A DNA stretch of 37,336 nucleotides from Achromobacter sp. ASV32 (GTDB lineage Bacteria > Pseudomonadota > Gammaproteobacteria > Burkholderiales > Burkholderiaceae_B), in the NCBI RefSeq assembly GCF_016428805.1, contig NZ_JAELTJ010000051.1, positions 1-37,336 on the forward strand, given 5' to 3'. The stretch's first letter is position 1, and every line of letters starts with the position of its first letter. This document shows positions 1 to 8,546 of this stretch, one piece after another. A program made the translations under genes and the position numbers. The notes below the pieces were generated by a model, which made no database searches, was not told the origin of the DNA, and was given only the letters and a program-made list of their open reading frames with translations.

Positions 1-189
1 GCCAACTACGAAACCACCTCGGTCTACGGTTTTGGCCATCCGCTGTACTACGACAACGTCATCCGCGTGCTGCGTGGTGAATGCGAACCCGAGACCGACG
101 GACGCGAAGGCCTGCAATCGCTGGCCCTGCTGACCGCCATCTACCGTTCCGCGCGCGACGGCCTGCGCGTGCCGCTGCCGCTGGATTGA
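1..189 (+). CDS. wlbA: WlbA-type UDP-GlcNAcA 3-dehydrogenase, C-terminal fragment (5' end outside window)
   Basis: The reading frame is open from base 1 and encodes the last 62 residues of a Gfo/Idh/MocA-family oxidoreductase, beginning [12 protein letters not shown] and ending VPLPLD before TGA. WlbA/WbpB enzymes oxidise C3 of UDP-GlcNAcA using NAD, the first committed step towards UDP-2,3-diacetamido uronic acids. The Rossmann domain and catalytic residues lie upstream and cannot be inspected, so the assignment rests on this tail and on being immediately followed (5 bases) by wlbB and then wlbC, the conserved Bordetella order. It is a window-edge truncation, not a pseudogene as far as can be seen. 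Confidence 0.85.
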   Translation, partial: ANYETTSVYGFGHPLYYDNVIRVLRGECEPETDGREGLQSLALLTAIYRSARDGLRVPLPLD

Positions 190-194
190 GCATC

Positions 195-764
195 ATGAGC
201 ATCCATTCCACCGCCATCGTCGACGACGGCGCACAGCTGGGCGCCGGCACCCGCGTCTGGCACTGGGTCCACGTCTCGGGCGGCGCCGTCATCGGCGAAG
301 CCTGCTCCCTGGGCCAGAACGTCTACGTCGGCAACCGCGTCAAGATCGGCAACCGCGTCAAGATCCAGAACAACGTCTCCGTCTACGACAACGTGACGCT
401 CGAAGACGACGTGTTCTGCGGTCCGAGCATGGTGTTCACCAACGTGTACAACCCGCGCGCGGCCATCGAACGCAAGAGCGAATACCGTGACACCGTCGTG
501 CGCCAAGGCGCCACGCTGGGCGCCAACTGCACCATCGTCTGCGGCTCCACCGTGGGCCGCTACGCCTTCGTCGGCGCCGGCGCCGTCGTGAACCGCGACG
601 TGCCCGATTTTGCCCTGGTGGTGGGCGTTCCGGCCCGCCAGATCGGCTGGATGAGCCGCCACGGCGAACAACTGGACCTGCCGCTGACCGGCAACGGGCA
701 GACGACCTGCCCCGCAACCGGCGACACCTACGTACTCAAAGACGGCGTCTGCCAACTGGTGTGA
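195..764 (+). CDS. wlbB: WlbB/WbpD UDP-2-acetamido-3-amino-glucuronate N-acetyltransferase
   Basis: 189 residues starting [16 protein letters not shown]. The protein is a left-handed beta-helix: hexapeptide repeats (for example [43 protein letters not shown]) run from about residue 5 to 155. This family acetylates the 3-amino group of UDP-GlcNAc3NA with acetyl-CoA to give UDP-GlcNAc3NAcA, and is normally a soluble trimer of about 190 residues, so the length fits. A longer in-frame start at 81 exists but would lie inside wlbA; the ATG at 195, five bases after the wlbA stop, starts exactly at the family N-terminus. It sits between wlbA and wlbC in one operon. Confidence 0.95.
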   Translation: MSIHSTAIVDDGAQLGAGTRVWHWVHVSGGAVIGEACSLGQNVYVGNRVKIGNRVKIQNNVSVYDNVTLEDDVFCGPSMVFTNVYNPRAAIERKSEYRDTVVRQGATLGANCTIVCGSTVGRYAFVGAGAVVNRDVPDFALVVGVPARQIGWMSRHGEQLDLPLTGNGQTTCPATGDTYVLKDGVCQLV

Positions 765-770
765 GACAAC

Positions 771-1871
771 ATGCAATTCATTGACCTGAAAAAGCAGTAC
801 CAAGTCCTGCGCGACCCGATCAACACGCGCATCCAGAATGTGCTCGATCACGGCCAGTACATCATGGGCCCCGAGGTCAAGGAACTGGAAACCGCGTTGT
901 CCGCCTATACCGGCGCCAAGCACTGCATCACGGTCGCCTCCGGCACCGAAGCGCTGCTGATCGCGTTGATGGCGCTGGGCGTGAAGGCTGGCGACGAAGT
1001 CATCACCACCTCGTTCACGTTCGTGGCCACCGCGGAAGTCATCGTGCTGCTGGGCGCCGTGCCGGTGTTCGTCGATGTCGAACCCGACACCTGCAACATC
1101 AAGGTCTCGGAAATCGAAGCCAAGATCACGCCGCGCACCAAGGCCATCATTCCGGTCTCGCTGTACGGCCAATGCGGCGACATGGACGAAGTCAACGCCA
1201 TCGCCGACAAGCACGGCATCACCGTCATTGAAGACGCCGCGCAAAGCTTCGGCGCCACCTACAAGGGCAAAAAGAGCTGCAACCTGTCCAAGATCGGCTG
1301 CACCAGCTTCTTCCCCAGCAAGCCCCTGGGCTGCTATGGCGACGGCGGCGCGCTGTTCACCAACGACGACGCGCTGGCGCAGGCCATGCGCGAAATCCGC
1401 GTGCACGGCCAGTCGGCCCGCTATTACCACACCCGCATCGGCGTGGGCGGCCGCATGGACACGCTGCAATGCGCCGTCGTGCTGGGCAAGCTGGAACGCT
1501 TCGAATGGGAAGTCGAGCAGCGCATCAAGATCGGCGCCCGTTACCAGCAATTGCTGGCTGACCTGCCCGGCGGCGCGCGTACGGTCACCGTGCGTCCCGA
1601 CCGCGACAGTGTCTGGGCCCAGTTCACCGTCATGGTGCCCAACCGCGAAGCCGTCATCGCCCACCTGAAGGAAGCCGGCATCCCCACGGCGATCCACTAC
1701 CCGCGCCCCATTCATGCGCAACCGGCCTATGCCGAGTTCGCGGCGGGCGAAGGGGCGACGCCGGTGTCCGACACGCTGGCCGCCACGGTCATGAGCCTGC
1801 CCATGCACCCGGACCTGGACGAAGCCACGCAGGATCAGATCGTTGCCGCGCTGCGCGCCGCACTGAGCTGA
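771..1871 (+). CDS. wlbC: WlbC/WbpE PLP-dependent UDP-3-keto-GlcNAcA aminotransferase
   Basis: 366 residues, DegT/DnrJ/EryC1 (fold-type I) aminotransferase. It transfers an amino group, from glutamate in characterised homologues, to C3 of UDP-2-acetamido-2-deoxy-3-keto-glucuronate made by WlbA. Visible landmarks are the PLP-contacting SGTEAL loop, the Asp in VIEDAAQS (residue 155) that pairs with the pyridine nitrogen, and the Schiff-base Lys in SFFPSKPLG (residue 184). Length and motifs match the family. It starts 6 bases after wlbB. In Bordetella wlbD follows directly; here a perfect hairpin and a glycosyltransferase gene follow instead. Confidence 0.95.
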   Translation: MQFIDLKKQYQVLRDPINTRIQNVLDHGQYIMGPEVKELETALSAYTGAKHCITVASGTEALLIALMALGVKAGDEVITTSFTFVATAEVIVLLGAVPVFVDVEPDTCNIKVSEIEAKITPRTKAIIPVSLYGQCGDMDEVNAIADKHGITVIEDAAQSFGATYKGKKSCNLSKIGCTSFFPSKPLGCYGDGGALFTNDDALAQAMREIRVHGQSARYYHTRIGVGGRMDTLQCAVVLGKLERFEWEVEQRIKIGARYQQLLADLPGGARTVTVRPDRDSVWAQFTVMVPNREAVIAHLKEAGIPTAIHYPRPIHAQPAYAEFAAGEGATPVSDTLAATVMSLPMHPDLDEATQDQIVAALRAALS

Positions 1872-1877
1872 TTCCTC

Positions 1878-1911
1878 CATGGCGCGGCGCCGCTTGCGGC
1901 GCCGCGCCATG
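1878..1911. other. Perfect 16-bp hairpin between wlbC and wlbE
   Basis: CATGGCGCGGCGCCGC, a TT loop, then the exact reverse complement. It starts 6 bases after the wlbC stop. No run of T follows on either strand, so it is not a canonical intrinsic terminator; it could slow transcription, protect the upstream transcript end, or be a repeat scar. It lies exactly where wlbD sits in Bordetella. A closely similar core (GCGCCGC, two-base loop, GCGGCGCC) recurs at 11705-11721 just upstream of the relocated wlbD. Confidence 0.8.
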
Positions 1912-1951
1912 TCCTCGCCGTACCCTTGCACCGACGCGGTACGATGCAGCC

Positions 1952-3211
1952 ATGAATATCCTGCTCATCAACCATTACGCCGGGTCGCCGCGGCACGGCA
2001 TGGAATTCCGGCCGTACTACCTGGCCCGGGAATGGGTCCGGCAAGGCCATCGCGTCACCATCATTGCCAGCAGCGTCTCGCACCTGCGCCAGCAGAATCC
2101 CACGGTTTCATCCGCCGTCACCCGCGAACAGATCGACGGCGTCGACTACGTCTGGCTGCGTACCCGCCCCTACGCCGGCAACGGCGCCAAGCGGCTGCTC
2201 AATATGCTGCAGTTCACCGCCAAGGTCTACGGCATGGCGCGCGAGTTCGCCGCCGGCCAGCCCGACGTGGTCATCGCGTCCTCGACCTATCCGTACGATA
2301 TCTGGCCGGCCGCGAAAATCGCCCGCGCCGCTGGCGCCAAGCTGGTCTTCGAGGTGCACGATCTGTGGCCGCTGACCCCGCGCCTGCTGGGCGGATTTTC
2401 TTCGCGCCATCCCATGATCTTCTCCATGCAACTGGCCGAAGACTATGCCTGCCGGCACGCTGACAAGGTCATTTCGTTACTGCCTGGCACCGCCCCGCAC
2501 CTGCAAGGCCGCGGCATGGCGCCCGGCAAGTTCGTCCATATCCCCAATGGCTACGATCCCGCCGAAACCACCCGGCCGCTGTCCGCCGCGGTGGCTGAGC
2601 GGATCGCGGCGTTCGCGCGGTCATTCAAGGCCACCTGCATCTACGCCGGCGGCCACGCGGTGTCGAATGCGCTGGATCCCCTGATCGACGCCGCCGCCCA
2701 GCCGCAATGCGCCGCCGTCGGCTTTGTGCTGGTTGGCAAAGGGGCGGAAAAACCCCGCCTGATGCAGCGCGCCGAATCGTTGGGCCTGAAGAACATCCTG
2801 TTCCTGGACCCGGTGGAAAAGCAGGCCGTGCCCGCCCTGCTGGCGCTGGCCGACATCGCATATATCGGCTGGCACGACAGCCCGCTCTACCAGTTCGGCA
2901 TGAGTCCCAACAAGCTGTTCGACTACATGCTGGCCGGCCTGCCGGTGGTGCATGCCACCAGTTCGCCCTACGACCTGGTGCGCGACGCCGGTTGCGGCGT
3001 CAGTGTGCCTGCCGACGACGTGCCGGCCATCGCCGGGGCCATCGCCGGGCTTGCCGGCCTGTCCGCGCCCCAGCGCCAGGCCCTGGGCCAGCAGGGCAAG
3101 GCCTTCGTGCAGCAGCACCACAGCTATCCGGTCCTGGCCCGCCAGTTCCTGGCGTCGCTGAGCGGGGCCGCGCAAGGCTCCACTACAATTCCCGTTCCTC
3201 AACGCTTCTAG
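1952..3211 (+). CDS. wlbE: GT4-family glycosyltransferase, WlbE/WbuB-like
   Basis: 419 residues with a GT-B fold layout. The N-terminal acceptor domain opens [12 protein letters not shown] with the [15 protein letters not shown] signature seen in WlbE/WbuB-type transferases; the C-terminal nucleotide-sugar domain has [16 protein letters not shown] around residue 316. It should add one sugar of the oligosaccharide on the cytoplasmic face; donor and acceptor cannot be read from sequence. Position after wlbC (allowing for the missing wlbD) and before wlbF supports WlbE. The ATG at 1952 is the first good start in frame and has only a weak ribosome binding site. About 17 bases separate it from wlbF. 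Confidence 0.8.
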   Translation: MNILLINHYAGSPRHGMEFRPYYLAREWVRQGHRVTIIASSVSHLRQQNPTVSSAVTREQIDGVDYVWLRTRPYAGNGAKRLLNMLQFTAKVYGMAREFAAGQPDVVIASSTYPYDIWPAAKIARAAGAKLVFEVHDLWPLTPRLLGGFSSRHPMIFSMQLAEDYACRHADKVISLLPGTAPHLQGRGMAPGKFVHIPNGYDPAETTRPLSAAVAERIAAFARSFKATCIYAGGHAVSNALDPLIDAAAQPQCAAVGFVLVGKGAEKPRLMQRAESLGLKNILFLDPVEKQAVPALLALADIAYIGWHDSPLYQFGMSPNKLFDYMLAGLPVVHATSSPYDLVRDAGCGVSVPADDVPAIAGAIAGLAGLSAPQRQALGQQGKAFVQQHHSYPVLARQFLASLSGAAQGSTTIPVPQRF

Positions 3212-3228
3212 CCGCCAGACTACGAACC

Positions 3229-4404
3229 ATGTCTTTCATTCCCTTCGCACTACCGGACATCGGCGAAGCCGAAATCACGGCTGTCACTGAAGCCATGAGG
3301 TCCGGCTGGCTCACCACGGGCCCCAACGCTCGCGCGTTCGAGCAGGAATTCGCCAGTTTCATCGGCGGCGACGTGCAAGCCGTGGCCGTGAACTCGGCCA
3401 CCGCCGGTCTGCATCTGGCGCTGGAGGCCATCGGTGTAGGCGAGGGCGACGAAGTCATCACCACCACCCACACCTTCACCGCCAGCGCCGAAGTGGCCCG
3501 CTATCTCGGGGCCGAACCTGTGCTGGTGGACATCGACCCCGACACGTTCTGCGTCAGCCCCGAGGCCATCGAGCGCGCCATCACGCCGCGCACCAAGGCC
3601 ATCATTCCCGTTCATTACGGCGGCCTGTCCTGCGACATGACGGCCATCCTGGACATCGCGCGCCGCCACGGCCTGCGGGTCATCGAAGACGCCGCTCACG
3701 CCCTGCCCAGCACCTGGAAGGGCGAACTGATCGGCAGCCTGGCCAGCGACATCACGGTCTACAGCTTCTACGCCACCAAAACGCTGGCTACCGGCGAAGG
3801 CGGCATGGTGGTCACGCGCGATCCGGCCCTGGCCAAGCGCTGCCGCGTCATGCGGCTGCACGGCATCGACCGCGACGCCTTCGATCGCTTCACCTCCAAG
3901 AAACCCGCCTGGTACTACGAGATCGTCGCGCCCGGATTCAAGTACAACCTGCCCGACACGGCCGCCGCCATGGGACGCGTGCAATTGGCCCGCGTGCGTG
4001 CCATGCGCGACCGCCGCGCCGAGATCGCAGCCCGCTTCGATCAAGCGTTCGCCAGCCTGCCGGTGACGCTGCCTCCCAGCCCTGAACGGCTTGCCGGCCG
4101 GGGCTACGACGCCGCCGACACGCATGCCTGGCACCTGTACGTGCTGCGCCTGGCGCCCCAGGCGGGCATCAGCCGCGACGACTTCATCTTGCGCATGACC
4201 GAAGCCGGCATCGGCTGCAGCGTGCACTATGTGCCGCTGCACCTGCAACCCTACTGGCGCGACCGCTACGGCCTCACGCCCGAGATGTTCCCGCATTCGC
4301 AAGCCTGCTACGAACGCATGGTCAGCCTGCCCATCTACTCGCGCATGACCGACGACGAGGTCGCACGCGTGATCAGCGCCGTGGAAACGCTGCTGCGCGC
4401 CTGA
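3229..4404 (+). CDS. wlbF: WlbF-like PLP-dependent sugar aminotransferase (DegT/DnrJ/EryC1)
   Basis: 391 residues starting [15 protein letters not shown]. Family landmarks are NSATAGLH (phosphate-binding loop), VIEDAAHA with the PLP-ring Asp at residue 154, and [13 protein letters not shown] with the Schiff-base Lys at residue 184. It is a paralogue of WlbC. With WlbL, which makes a 4-keto-6-deoxy HexNAc nucleotide, it probably places the 4-amino group of a FucNAc4N-like residue, the sugar found with ManNAc3NAcA in Bordetella band A LPS. The frame is open further upstream inside the glycosyltransferase gene, but the ATG at 3229 gives the conserved N-terminus. The stop overlaps the next ATG by one base (TGATG). 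Confidence 0.85.
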   Translation: MSFIPFALPDIGEAEITAVTEAMRSGWLTTGPNARAFEQEFASFIGGDVQAVAVNSATAGLHLALEAIGVGEGDEVITTTHTFTASAEVARYLGAEPVLVDIDPDTFCVSPEAIERAITPRTKAIIPVHYGGLSCDMTAILDIARRHGLRVIEDAAHALPSTWKGELIGSLASDITVYSFYATKTLATGEGGMVVTRDPALAKRCRVMRLHGIDRDAFDRFTSKKPAWYYEIVAPGFKYNLPDTAAAMGRVQLARVRAMRDRRAEIAARFDQAFASLPVTLPPSPERLAGRGYDAADTHAWHLYVLRLAPQAGISRDDFILRMTEAGIGCSVHYVPLHLQPYWRDRYGLTPEMFPHSQACYERMVSLPIYSRMTDDEVARVISAVETLLRA

Positions 4405-4997
4405 TGAAGCGATTGTTCGACATCATCGCCTCGCTGCTGGGCCTGATCGCCCTGTCGCCACTGTTCCTGGTGGTGGCGGTGGCGATCAAGCGCGATTCAC
4501 CCGGCCCAGTGTTCTTCCGGCAGGTCCGTGTAGGCAAGGACGGCAAGCCCTTTCGTATTCATAAATTTCGTAGCATGACGGTAAATAAAGCCGACAATGC
4601 GAAAGAAATTACCGTGGGCGGCGATGCACGCATCACCCGCAGCGGCGCCTGGATACGCCACTGGAAATTGGACGAGCTGCCCCAGCTCATTGATGTGCTC
4701 CTGGGTGACATGAGTGTGGTCGGCCCTCGCCCGGAGGTGCCCCGATACGTTGCGCTGTACCCCGACGCGTTGCGCCAGATCGTGCTGTCGGTCAGGCCTG
4801 GCATTACCGACCTCGCGTCAATACGGTTCAGGCACGAGAACGACCTGCTCGCCCAAGCCAGCGATCCCGAGCAAGCCTATCGGTACCAGATTCTTCCTGA
4901 AAAACTTCGACTCCAAAGCGAATATGTGCGCACGCGGTCCTTCTTCGGCGACCTCGGCATTCTCGCCGCCACATTCGCCGCCATCGTTAAGCGTTGA
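4404..4997 (+). CDS. wlbG: WlbG-like polyprenyl-phosphate sugar-1-phosphate transferase (initiating PGT)
   Basis: 197 residues, the short PglC-like form of the bacterial sugar transferase family. One N-terminal hydrophobic segment (about residues 10-28, with a helix-breaking SP) precedes the KFRSM motif (54-58), the catalytic Asp-Glu in KLDELPQL (D90-E91) and the VGPRP motif. Such enzymes load a sugar-1-phosphate on undecaprenyl phosphate at the inner membrane and so start lipid-linked oligosaccharide synthesis; a FucNAc4N-type donor from WlbL/WlbF is likely. It overlaps wlbF by one base. Bases about 4550-4620 are much more AT-rich than their surroundings, with rare codons such as AAA, GTA and ATT clustered. 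Confidence 0.88.
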   Translation: MKRLFDIIASLLGLIALSPLFLVVAVAIKRDSPGPVFFRQVRVGKDGKPFRIHKFRSMTVNKADNAKEITVGGDARITRSGAWIRHWKLDELPQLIDVLLGDMSVVGPRPEVPRYVALYPDALRQIVLSVRPGITDLASIRFRHENDLLAQASDPEQAYRYQILPEKLRLQSEYVRTRSFFGDLGILAATFAAIVKR

Positions 4998-5172
4998 GTC
5001 AGCTGGCGCGCCCTGTCTGACAGCAAGCTAACGCCGCAGCGTCGATGCATACGGATGCAATCGACTCATCTCGAATTAATCGAAACATCTCGTGAACGAG
5101 CGACATGGGATCTCCTGTCATGCTCGATTCATAGACTGACGTTCCGATTAATAGAAGAGCCAGCGTCCGAGA
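4998..5172. other. AT-rich intergenic spacer with inverted repeats
   Basis: 175 bases without a gene inside an otherwise tightly packed operon. A hairpin at 5041-5065 pairs GTCGATGCAT with ATGCAATCGAC (one bulged A, ACGG loop). CTCG-TGAA-CGAG forms a small one at 5089-5100. ATTAATCGAAAC at 5075-5086 is repeated in inverted form with one mismatch at 5141-5152. No run of T follows the hairpins. It could be a leader with an internal promoter or an old recombination scar; I cannot place a promoter. Confidence 0.55.
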
Positions 5173-6345
5173 TTGACTACTGATTCCGATTTCTCCTCAT
5201 CCACACATACTGCCGACCATACCGATAACCCGCCGCTGAAAGTCGCCCTGCTGGGCGCGAGCCAAAGCATCCATACCGTGCGATGGGCCAATGGCCTGAG
5301 CGAGCGCGGACACGATGTCCACCTGCTCTCGCTCGACCCGCCATCAGCCGACATCTCACCCACGGTGCGGCAATACCAGCTGCCTTACGGCGCCCCTTTC
5401 GGTTATCTGTTGGCTGATCGGCGTGCGCGCAGGTTGCTCTCGCGGATCAAACCCGATCTGCTCAATACCCACTACGCGACCGGCTATGGCCTGCTGGCGC
5501 GCCGCTCCGGGTTCGCGCCGAATCTGCTGTCCGCTTGGGGCAGCGACATCTACGATTTCCCGGAAAAGAGCTGTTGGCACCACCGCGCGCTCAGCAAGAA
5601 CCTGAACCGCGCGACCGTGCTCGGCGCTACAAGCCATGCAATGGCGACTAAAATGCGGGCGCTGTCCGAGAAGCCTGTCTTCGTCACGCCATTCGGTATC
5701 GACGAGCATCAGTTTTCGCCGCGAATCGTACGGTGCCCATCCGACCGTATCGTCATCGGCACCGTAAAGACACTGGAAGCGCTTTATGGAATCGACACGT
5801 TGATCCACGCATTCGCCAAACTCAAGACCCGCTTGGCCGCCAGCAATGGCGATCTGGCGTCACGCCTGATGCTGCGCATCTATGGCGGCGGCAGCCAGCG
5901 GCCCATGCTGACGGACATGGCGGCGAACCTGGGTCTGAACGACTGCGTCGAACTCAAGGGACAGATACCGCACAGCGAAGTGCCCGCTGCGCTGGATGAG
6001 CTGGATATCTACGTCGCCCTGAGCCGTCGCGACAGCTTCGGCGTCGCCATCCTCGAGGCCTGTTCGAGCGGGTTGCCTGTCGTGGTGTCGGACGCCGACG
6101 GTCCGGCAGAGGTCGTGCTCGATGGCGTGACAGGCTTTGTTGTGCCCATTGACGACGCCGACGCCGCCTCGCAGCGGCTGGAAACCCTGGTCCTGAACCC
6201 GCAATTGCGCGCCACCATGGGCACGGCCGGCCGCCGGCGCGTGCGCGAGATGTACAGCTGGGAGCACAGCCTGGACCTCATGCTCGACGCCTATCAGGAA
6301 ACGCTGCGTATCCATCGCGGCACGACGGCGCGCCGCCAGCGATGA
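5173..6345 (+). CDS. GT4-family glycosyltransferase (wlbH position)
   Basis: 390 residues from a TTG start; an in-frame stop at 5152-5154 and the absence of an ATG near the conserved KVALLGASQSIHTVRW segment make TTG the best choice, with a weak AGAAGAG about 13 bases upstream. GT-B fold: SAWGSDIYDFP in the N-terminal domain, PFGIDEHQF at the linker, and SRRDSFGVAILEA, the GT4 E-x7-E region (first acidic residue is Asp here), near residue 285. It probably adds one residue of the oligosaccharide in the cytoplasm. It holds the position of wlbH in the Bordetella order, but I cannot confirm orthology. Its stop overlaps the next start (ATGA). Confidence 0.85.
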   Translation: MTTDSDFSSSTHTADHTDNPPLKVALLGASQSIHTVRWANGLSERGHDVHLLSLDPPSADISPTVRQYQLPYGAPFGYLLADRRARRLLSRIKPDLLNTHYATGYGLLARRSGFAPNLLSAWGSDIYDFPEKSCWHHRALSKNLNRATVLGATSHAMATKMRALSEKPVFVTPFGIDEHQFSPRIVRCPSDRIVIGTVKTLEALYGIDTLIHAFAKLKTRLAASNGDLASRLMLRIYGGGSQRPMLTDMAANLGLNDCVELKGQIPHSEVPAALDELDIYVALSRRDSFGVAILEACSSGLPVVVSDADGPAEVVLDGVTGFVVPIDDADAASQRLETLVLNPQLRATMGTAGRRRVREMYSWEHSLDLMLDAYQETLRIHRGTTARRQR

Positions 6346-7043
6346 CGGTGCTGATCTGTCTCGTCATCCTGAGCTTCTCGACCATCCATCTGCTCGAGTA
6401 CCTCAGCTATTACGCCCGCATCGCCGGCAGGCTGGCGAACCGGCCCGTCACGGGGTACGCCGTCCAGAATGCCACGACCACGATTACCCGGTTCTTTTAT
6501 CTGGCCCTGATGCCATTGCTGGGCTTTCTGATCGACAAGCAGATCCCCGTGGCCACTTACCAGTTGATGGGGCTGTGTGCGTTGCTCGGCGCCACTCTGC
6601 TATCGCTGCTGGCATTTTTCGTCCGGTTCCACTGGATCACCCTGCTGGCGAACTTCATCCAGCGGCGCGCCGGCAAGCCCAAGCTGCGCACGGCCGACAT
6701 CCGCAAGCAACTGGAGACCCCTTCGGTGTTCCCACGCCGTCGCATCGTCGTCCTGGCCGCAGCCGTCTTCCTCTGCTACGCGCTCGGCGTCCTGGTCTCC
6801 TATTACTTCGCGCTGGTGTTCCACGACTACCGCAGCACCATATCGCAGCTGTCCGGCATCGTGAATGGCTTTGCCACCGTGCTGCTCACGTTCGTGCTTG
6901 AGCCGCGCATCGCCGCGATCGTGGACGACCACCCCACCCATGACGTCTACCATGCCGTGCAGGCTATGCTGACAGGCCGCCTGCTGGCAGTGGGCATCCT
7001 GGCGCCGGCGCTTTTCTGGAGCCTGGGAAATGCGCTCGCCTGA
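6342..7043 (+). CDS. Polytopic membrane protein resembling the Amj/DUF2837 lipid-linked precursor flippase family
   Basis: 233 residues, about six membrane segments. The opening (FSTIHLLEYLSYYARIAG, then a segment ending MPLLGFLIDK) and the C-terminal third (SGIVNGFATVLLTFVLEP, then IVDDHP and a GR near the last helix) match my recollection of Amj (B. subtilis YdaH, DUF2837): S/T-x-x-D/E-x-x-x-Y-x-x-R-I at the start, NGxAT with EP/DP then DD near the end. Amj translocates undecaprenyl-linked lipid II as an alternative to MurJ. In this operon, between two polysaccharide genes and overlapping both (4 and 14 bases), a role in moving the lipid-linked LPS oligosaccharide is plausible. No Wzx or ABC exporter is otherwise present. 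The family call is by eye. Confidence 0.65.
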   Translation: MTVLICLVILSFSTIHLLEYLSYYARIAGRLANRPVTGYAVQNATTTITRFFYLALMPLLGFLIDKQIPVATYQLMGLCALLGATLLSLLAFFVRFHWITLLANFIQRRAGKPKLRTADIRKQLETPSVFPRRRIVVLAAAVFLCYALGVLVSYYFALVFHDYRSTISQLSGIVNGFATVLLTFVLEPRIAAIVDDHPTHDVYHAVQAMLTGRLLAVGILAPALFWSLGNALA

Positions 7044-8448
7044 GGCCCGCAGCAACCGGTTGCCCGACAGGCTGGTCCTGGCCGGATTCGCCTTGTGCCT
7101 GGCCGGCTCTTCCCTCTATGTCCCCTACCCCTTGCGGCCATTCCACTGGGGGCTGGCGCTGTTCGTGCTGGTACTGGCAGCCGACCGTTCCTGGCGCGCC
7201 GCTGCGTGGAACACGAGCCTGCGAACACCGCTCATCGTCCTTGTCCTGCTGCTGGCCATCCAGCCCTTGTGGATCGTGGCGCAAGACCGGTATGTCCGGT
7301 ACGCCATCTATCTGCTCATCGGCGCCGTTTCCGCCCTGCTCGGCGAAACCCTTGCGCGCCGCCAGAAGCCATTCCTGTTCCTGTTCCCCTGGCTGCTGGC
7401 CTTCTGGTTCATCACCGCCTATTTTCCGGTCTTCGACGCCTGGACCGAGGCGCAGCGGTTCCGGCCACGGTACCTGCTGACCGGCGGCGTCTGGGACAAC
7501 ATCAATGACATGGCCACGGTCCTGGTATTTGCCAACCTGATCTGGCTGCTGTGCCGCCGGCGCCTGTCACTGCCGCTGTTCGCCATCTGCTGGTTCTATG
7601 CGCTGCTGCTCAACCGGCGGGCAGACCTGGCCGCGGCCCTGGTGCTGGGCCTGGCCTGCCTGTTGTGGTTCATGGACGGCGACAAGCGCCGTGGCCGCCT
7701 GAAACTGCTGGCGGCATGGGCGCTCGCCACTGCGGCGGCCATGGCGCTGCAGAGCGAGCCGCTGCATCTGGTGTCGCTCCCGAGCATCCAGGAAAGGCCG
7801 CTGGCCCCACCCGCCCCCACCGCACCGCCCATGGCCGGCCTCGCGCCCGCGGCGGGGCCCGCCGGCCTTGCCCCACCCATGGCGCCCGGCGCCGCGCAGG
7901 TGCCCGCCCCCGCCGCAGGCCCATCCACGTCCCTGGGCAACACAGCCCCACCGGCGATTGCCCCCGCGCCGGCAGGCGCCAGTGCCTCGCCGGCACCTGC
8001 CGCGGTTCCCGCATACGCCCACGCCCCCGCGGCAAACGTGCTCATCCAGGCCAAGGACGGAGATGAATCCACCGCCTTCCGGGCTCGACTGGCCATGGAC
8101 ATGATCGCCGAATGGCGCACCCTGCCCTGGTGGCAATGGCTCACCGGGCCGGGCGCCGGGCAATTGAACCTGATCTGGCCCGGCAACAAGGCGCCTTGGG
8201 CCTCGCCCCACTTTTTCTGGCTGGAAATGTTCTTCCATATCGGCCTGGCCTGGTTCGCCCTGCTCGGCTGGCTGGTGCTGCGGCTGGACTGGCTGGGCCG
8301 GATCTGCCTGCTGGTTGCCGGCATCGCGGGCGTGGCGCCCAGTTCCATGGTCTATTTCCAGCCGTTCTGGCTGTTTCTGGGGGTACTGGCCGCGGGCATC
8401 CCACGGAAACGCGCCGTCACAACGGCCGACCCGGCGTCTGCGACGTGA
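7030..8448 (+). CDS. O-antigen ligase/polymerase-like polytopic membrane protein with a Pro/Ala-rich loop
   Basis: 472 residues with roughly ten to eleven hydrophobic segments. Residues about 257-337 (bases 7798-8040) form a low-complexity Pro/Ala/Gly loop, followed by a hydrophilic stretch and then WASPHFFWLEMFFHIGL, which resembles the H-N/x-x-F/W-L-E-x-x-x-x-x-G motif near the end of the large periplasmic loop in WaaL/Wzy_C proteins. That points to glycan ligation to lipid A-core or to polymerisation in the periplasm. It overlaps the Amj-like gene by 14 bases, so the two are probably translated together. The exact activity cannot be decided, and sequence conservation in these families is low. 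Confidence 0.65.
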   Translation: MRSPEARSNRLPDRLVLAGFALCLAGSSLYVPYPLRPFHWGLALFVLVLAADRSWRAAAWNTSLRTPLIVLVLLLAIQPLWIVAQDRYVRYAIYLLIGAVSALLGETLARRQKPFLFLFPWLLAFWFITAYFPVFDAWTEAQRFRPRYLLTGGVWDNINDMATVLVFANLIWLLCRRRLSLPLFAICWFYALLLNRRADLAAALVLGLACLLWFMDGDKRRGRLKLLAAWALATAAAMALQSEPLHLVSLPSIQERPLAPPAPTAPPMAGLAPAAGPAGLAPPMAPGAAQVPAPAAGPSTSLGNTAPPAIAPAPAGASASPAPAAVPAYAHAPAANVLIQAKDGDESTAFRARLAMDMIAEWRTLPWWQWLTGPGAGQLNLIWPGNKAPWASPHFFWLEMFFHIGLAWFALLGWLVLRLDWLGRICLLVAGIAGVAPSSMVYFQPFWLFLGVLAAGIPRKRAVTTADPASAT

Positions 8449-8546
8449 TTCCGGCGCATCAATTTGTCACGAGAATCTGATATCTACGCCAAGGCCTGTA
8501 AAATTTCGCGCACATATAACAAGACACACCCGCTACCGACGCCCTC

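Noticed and set aside
141..1931. Long minus-strand open frame antisense to wlbB and wlbC
   Set aside because: It is opposite two genes with clear family motifs; its composition (His, Ala, Gly, Asp and Val-rich) is the usual mirror of GC-rich coding sequence.
7798..8040. Tandem DNA repeat in the Pro/Ala-rich coding region
   Set aside because: The translation is low-complexity but the DNA has no fixed repeat period, so it is not annotated as a tandem repeat.
8464..8504. TTGTCA and TAAAAT as a promoter for wlbL
   Set aside because: The hexamers are 29 bases apart, far from the 16-18 needed; a second AT-rich hexamer (TATAAC at 8515) has no -35 partner.
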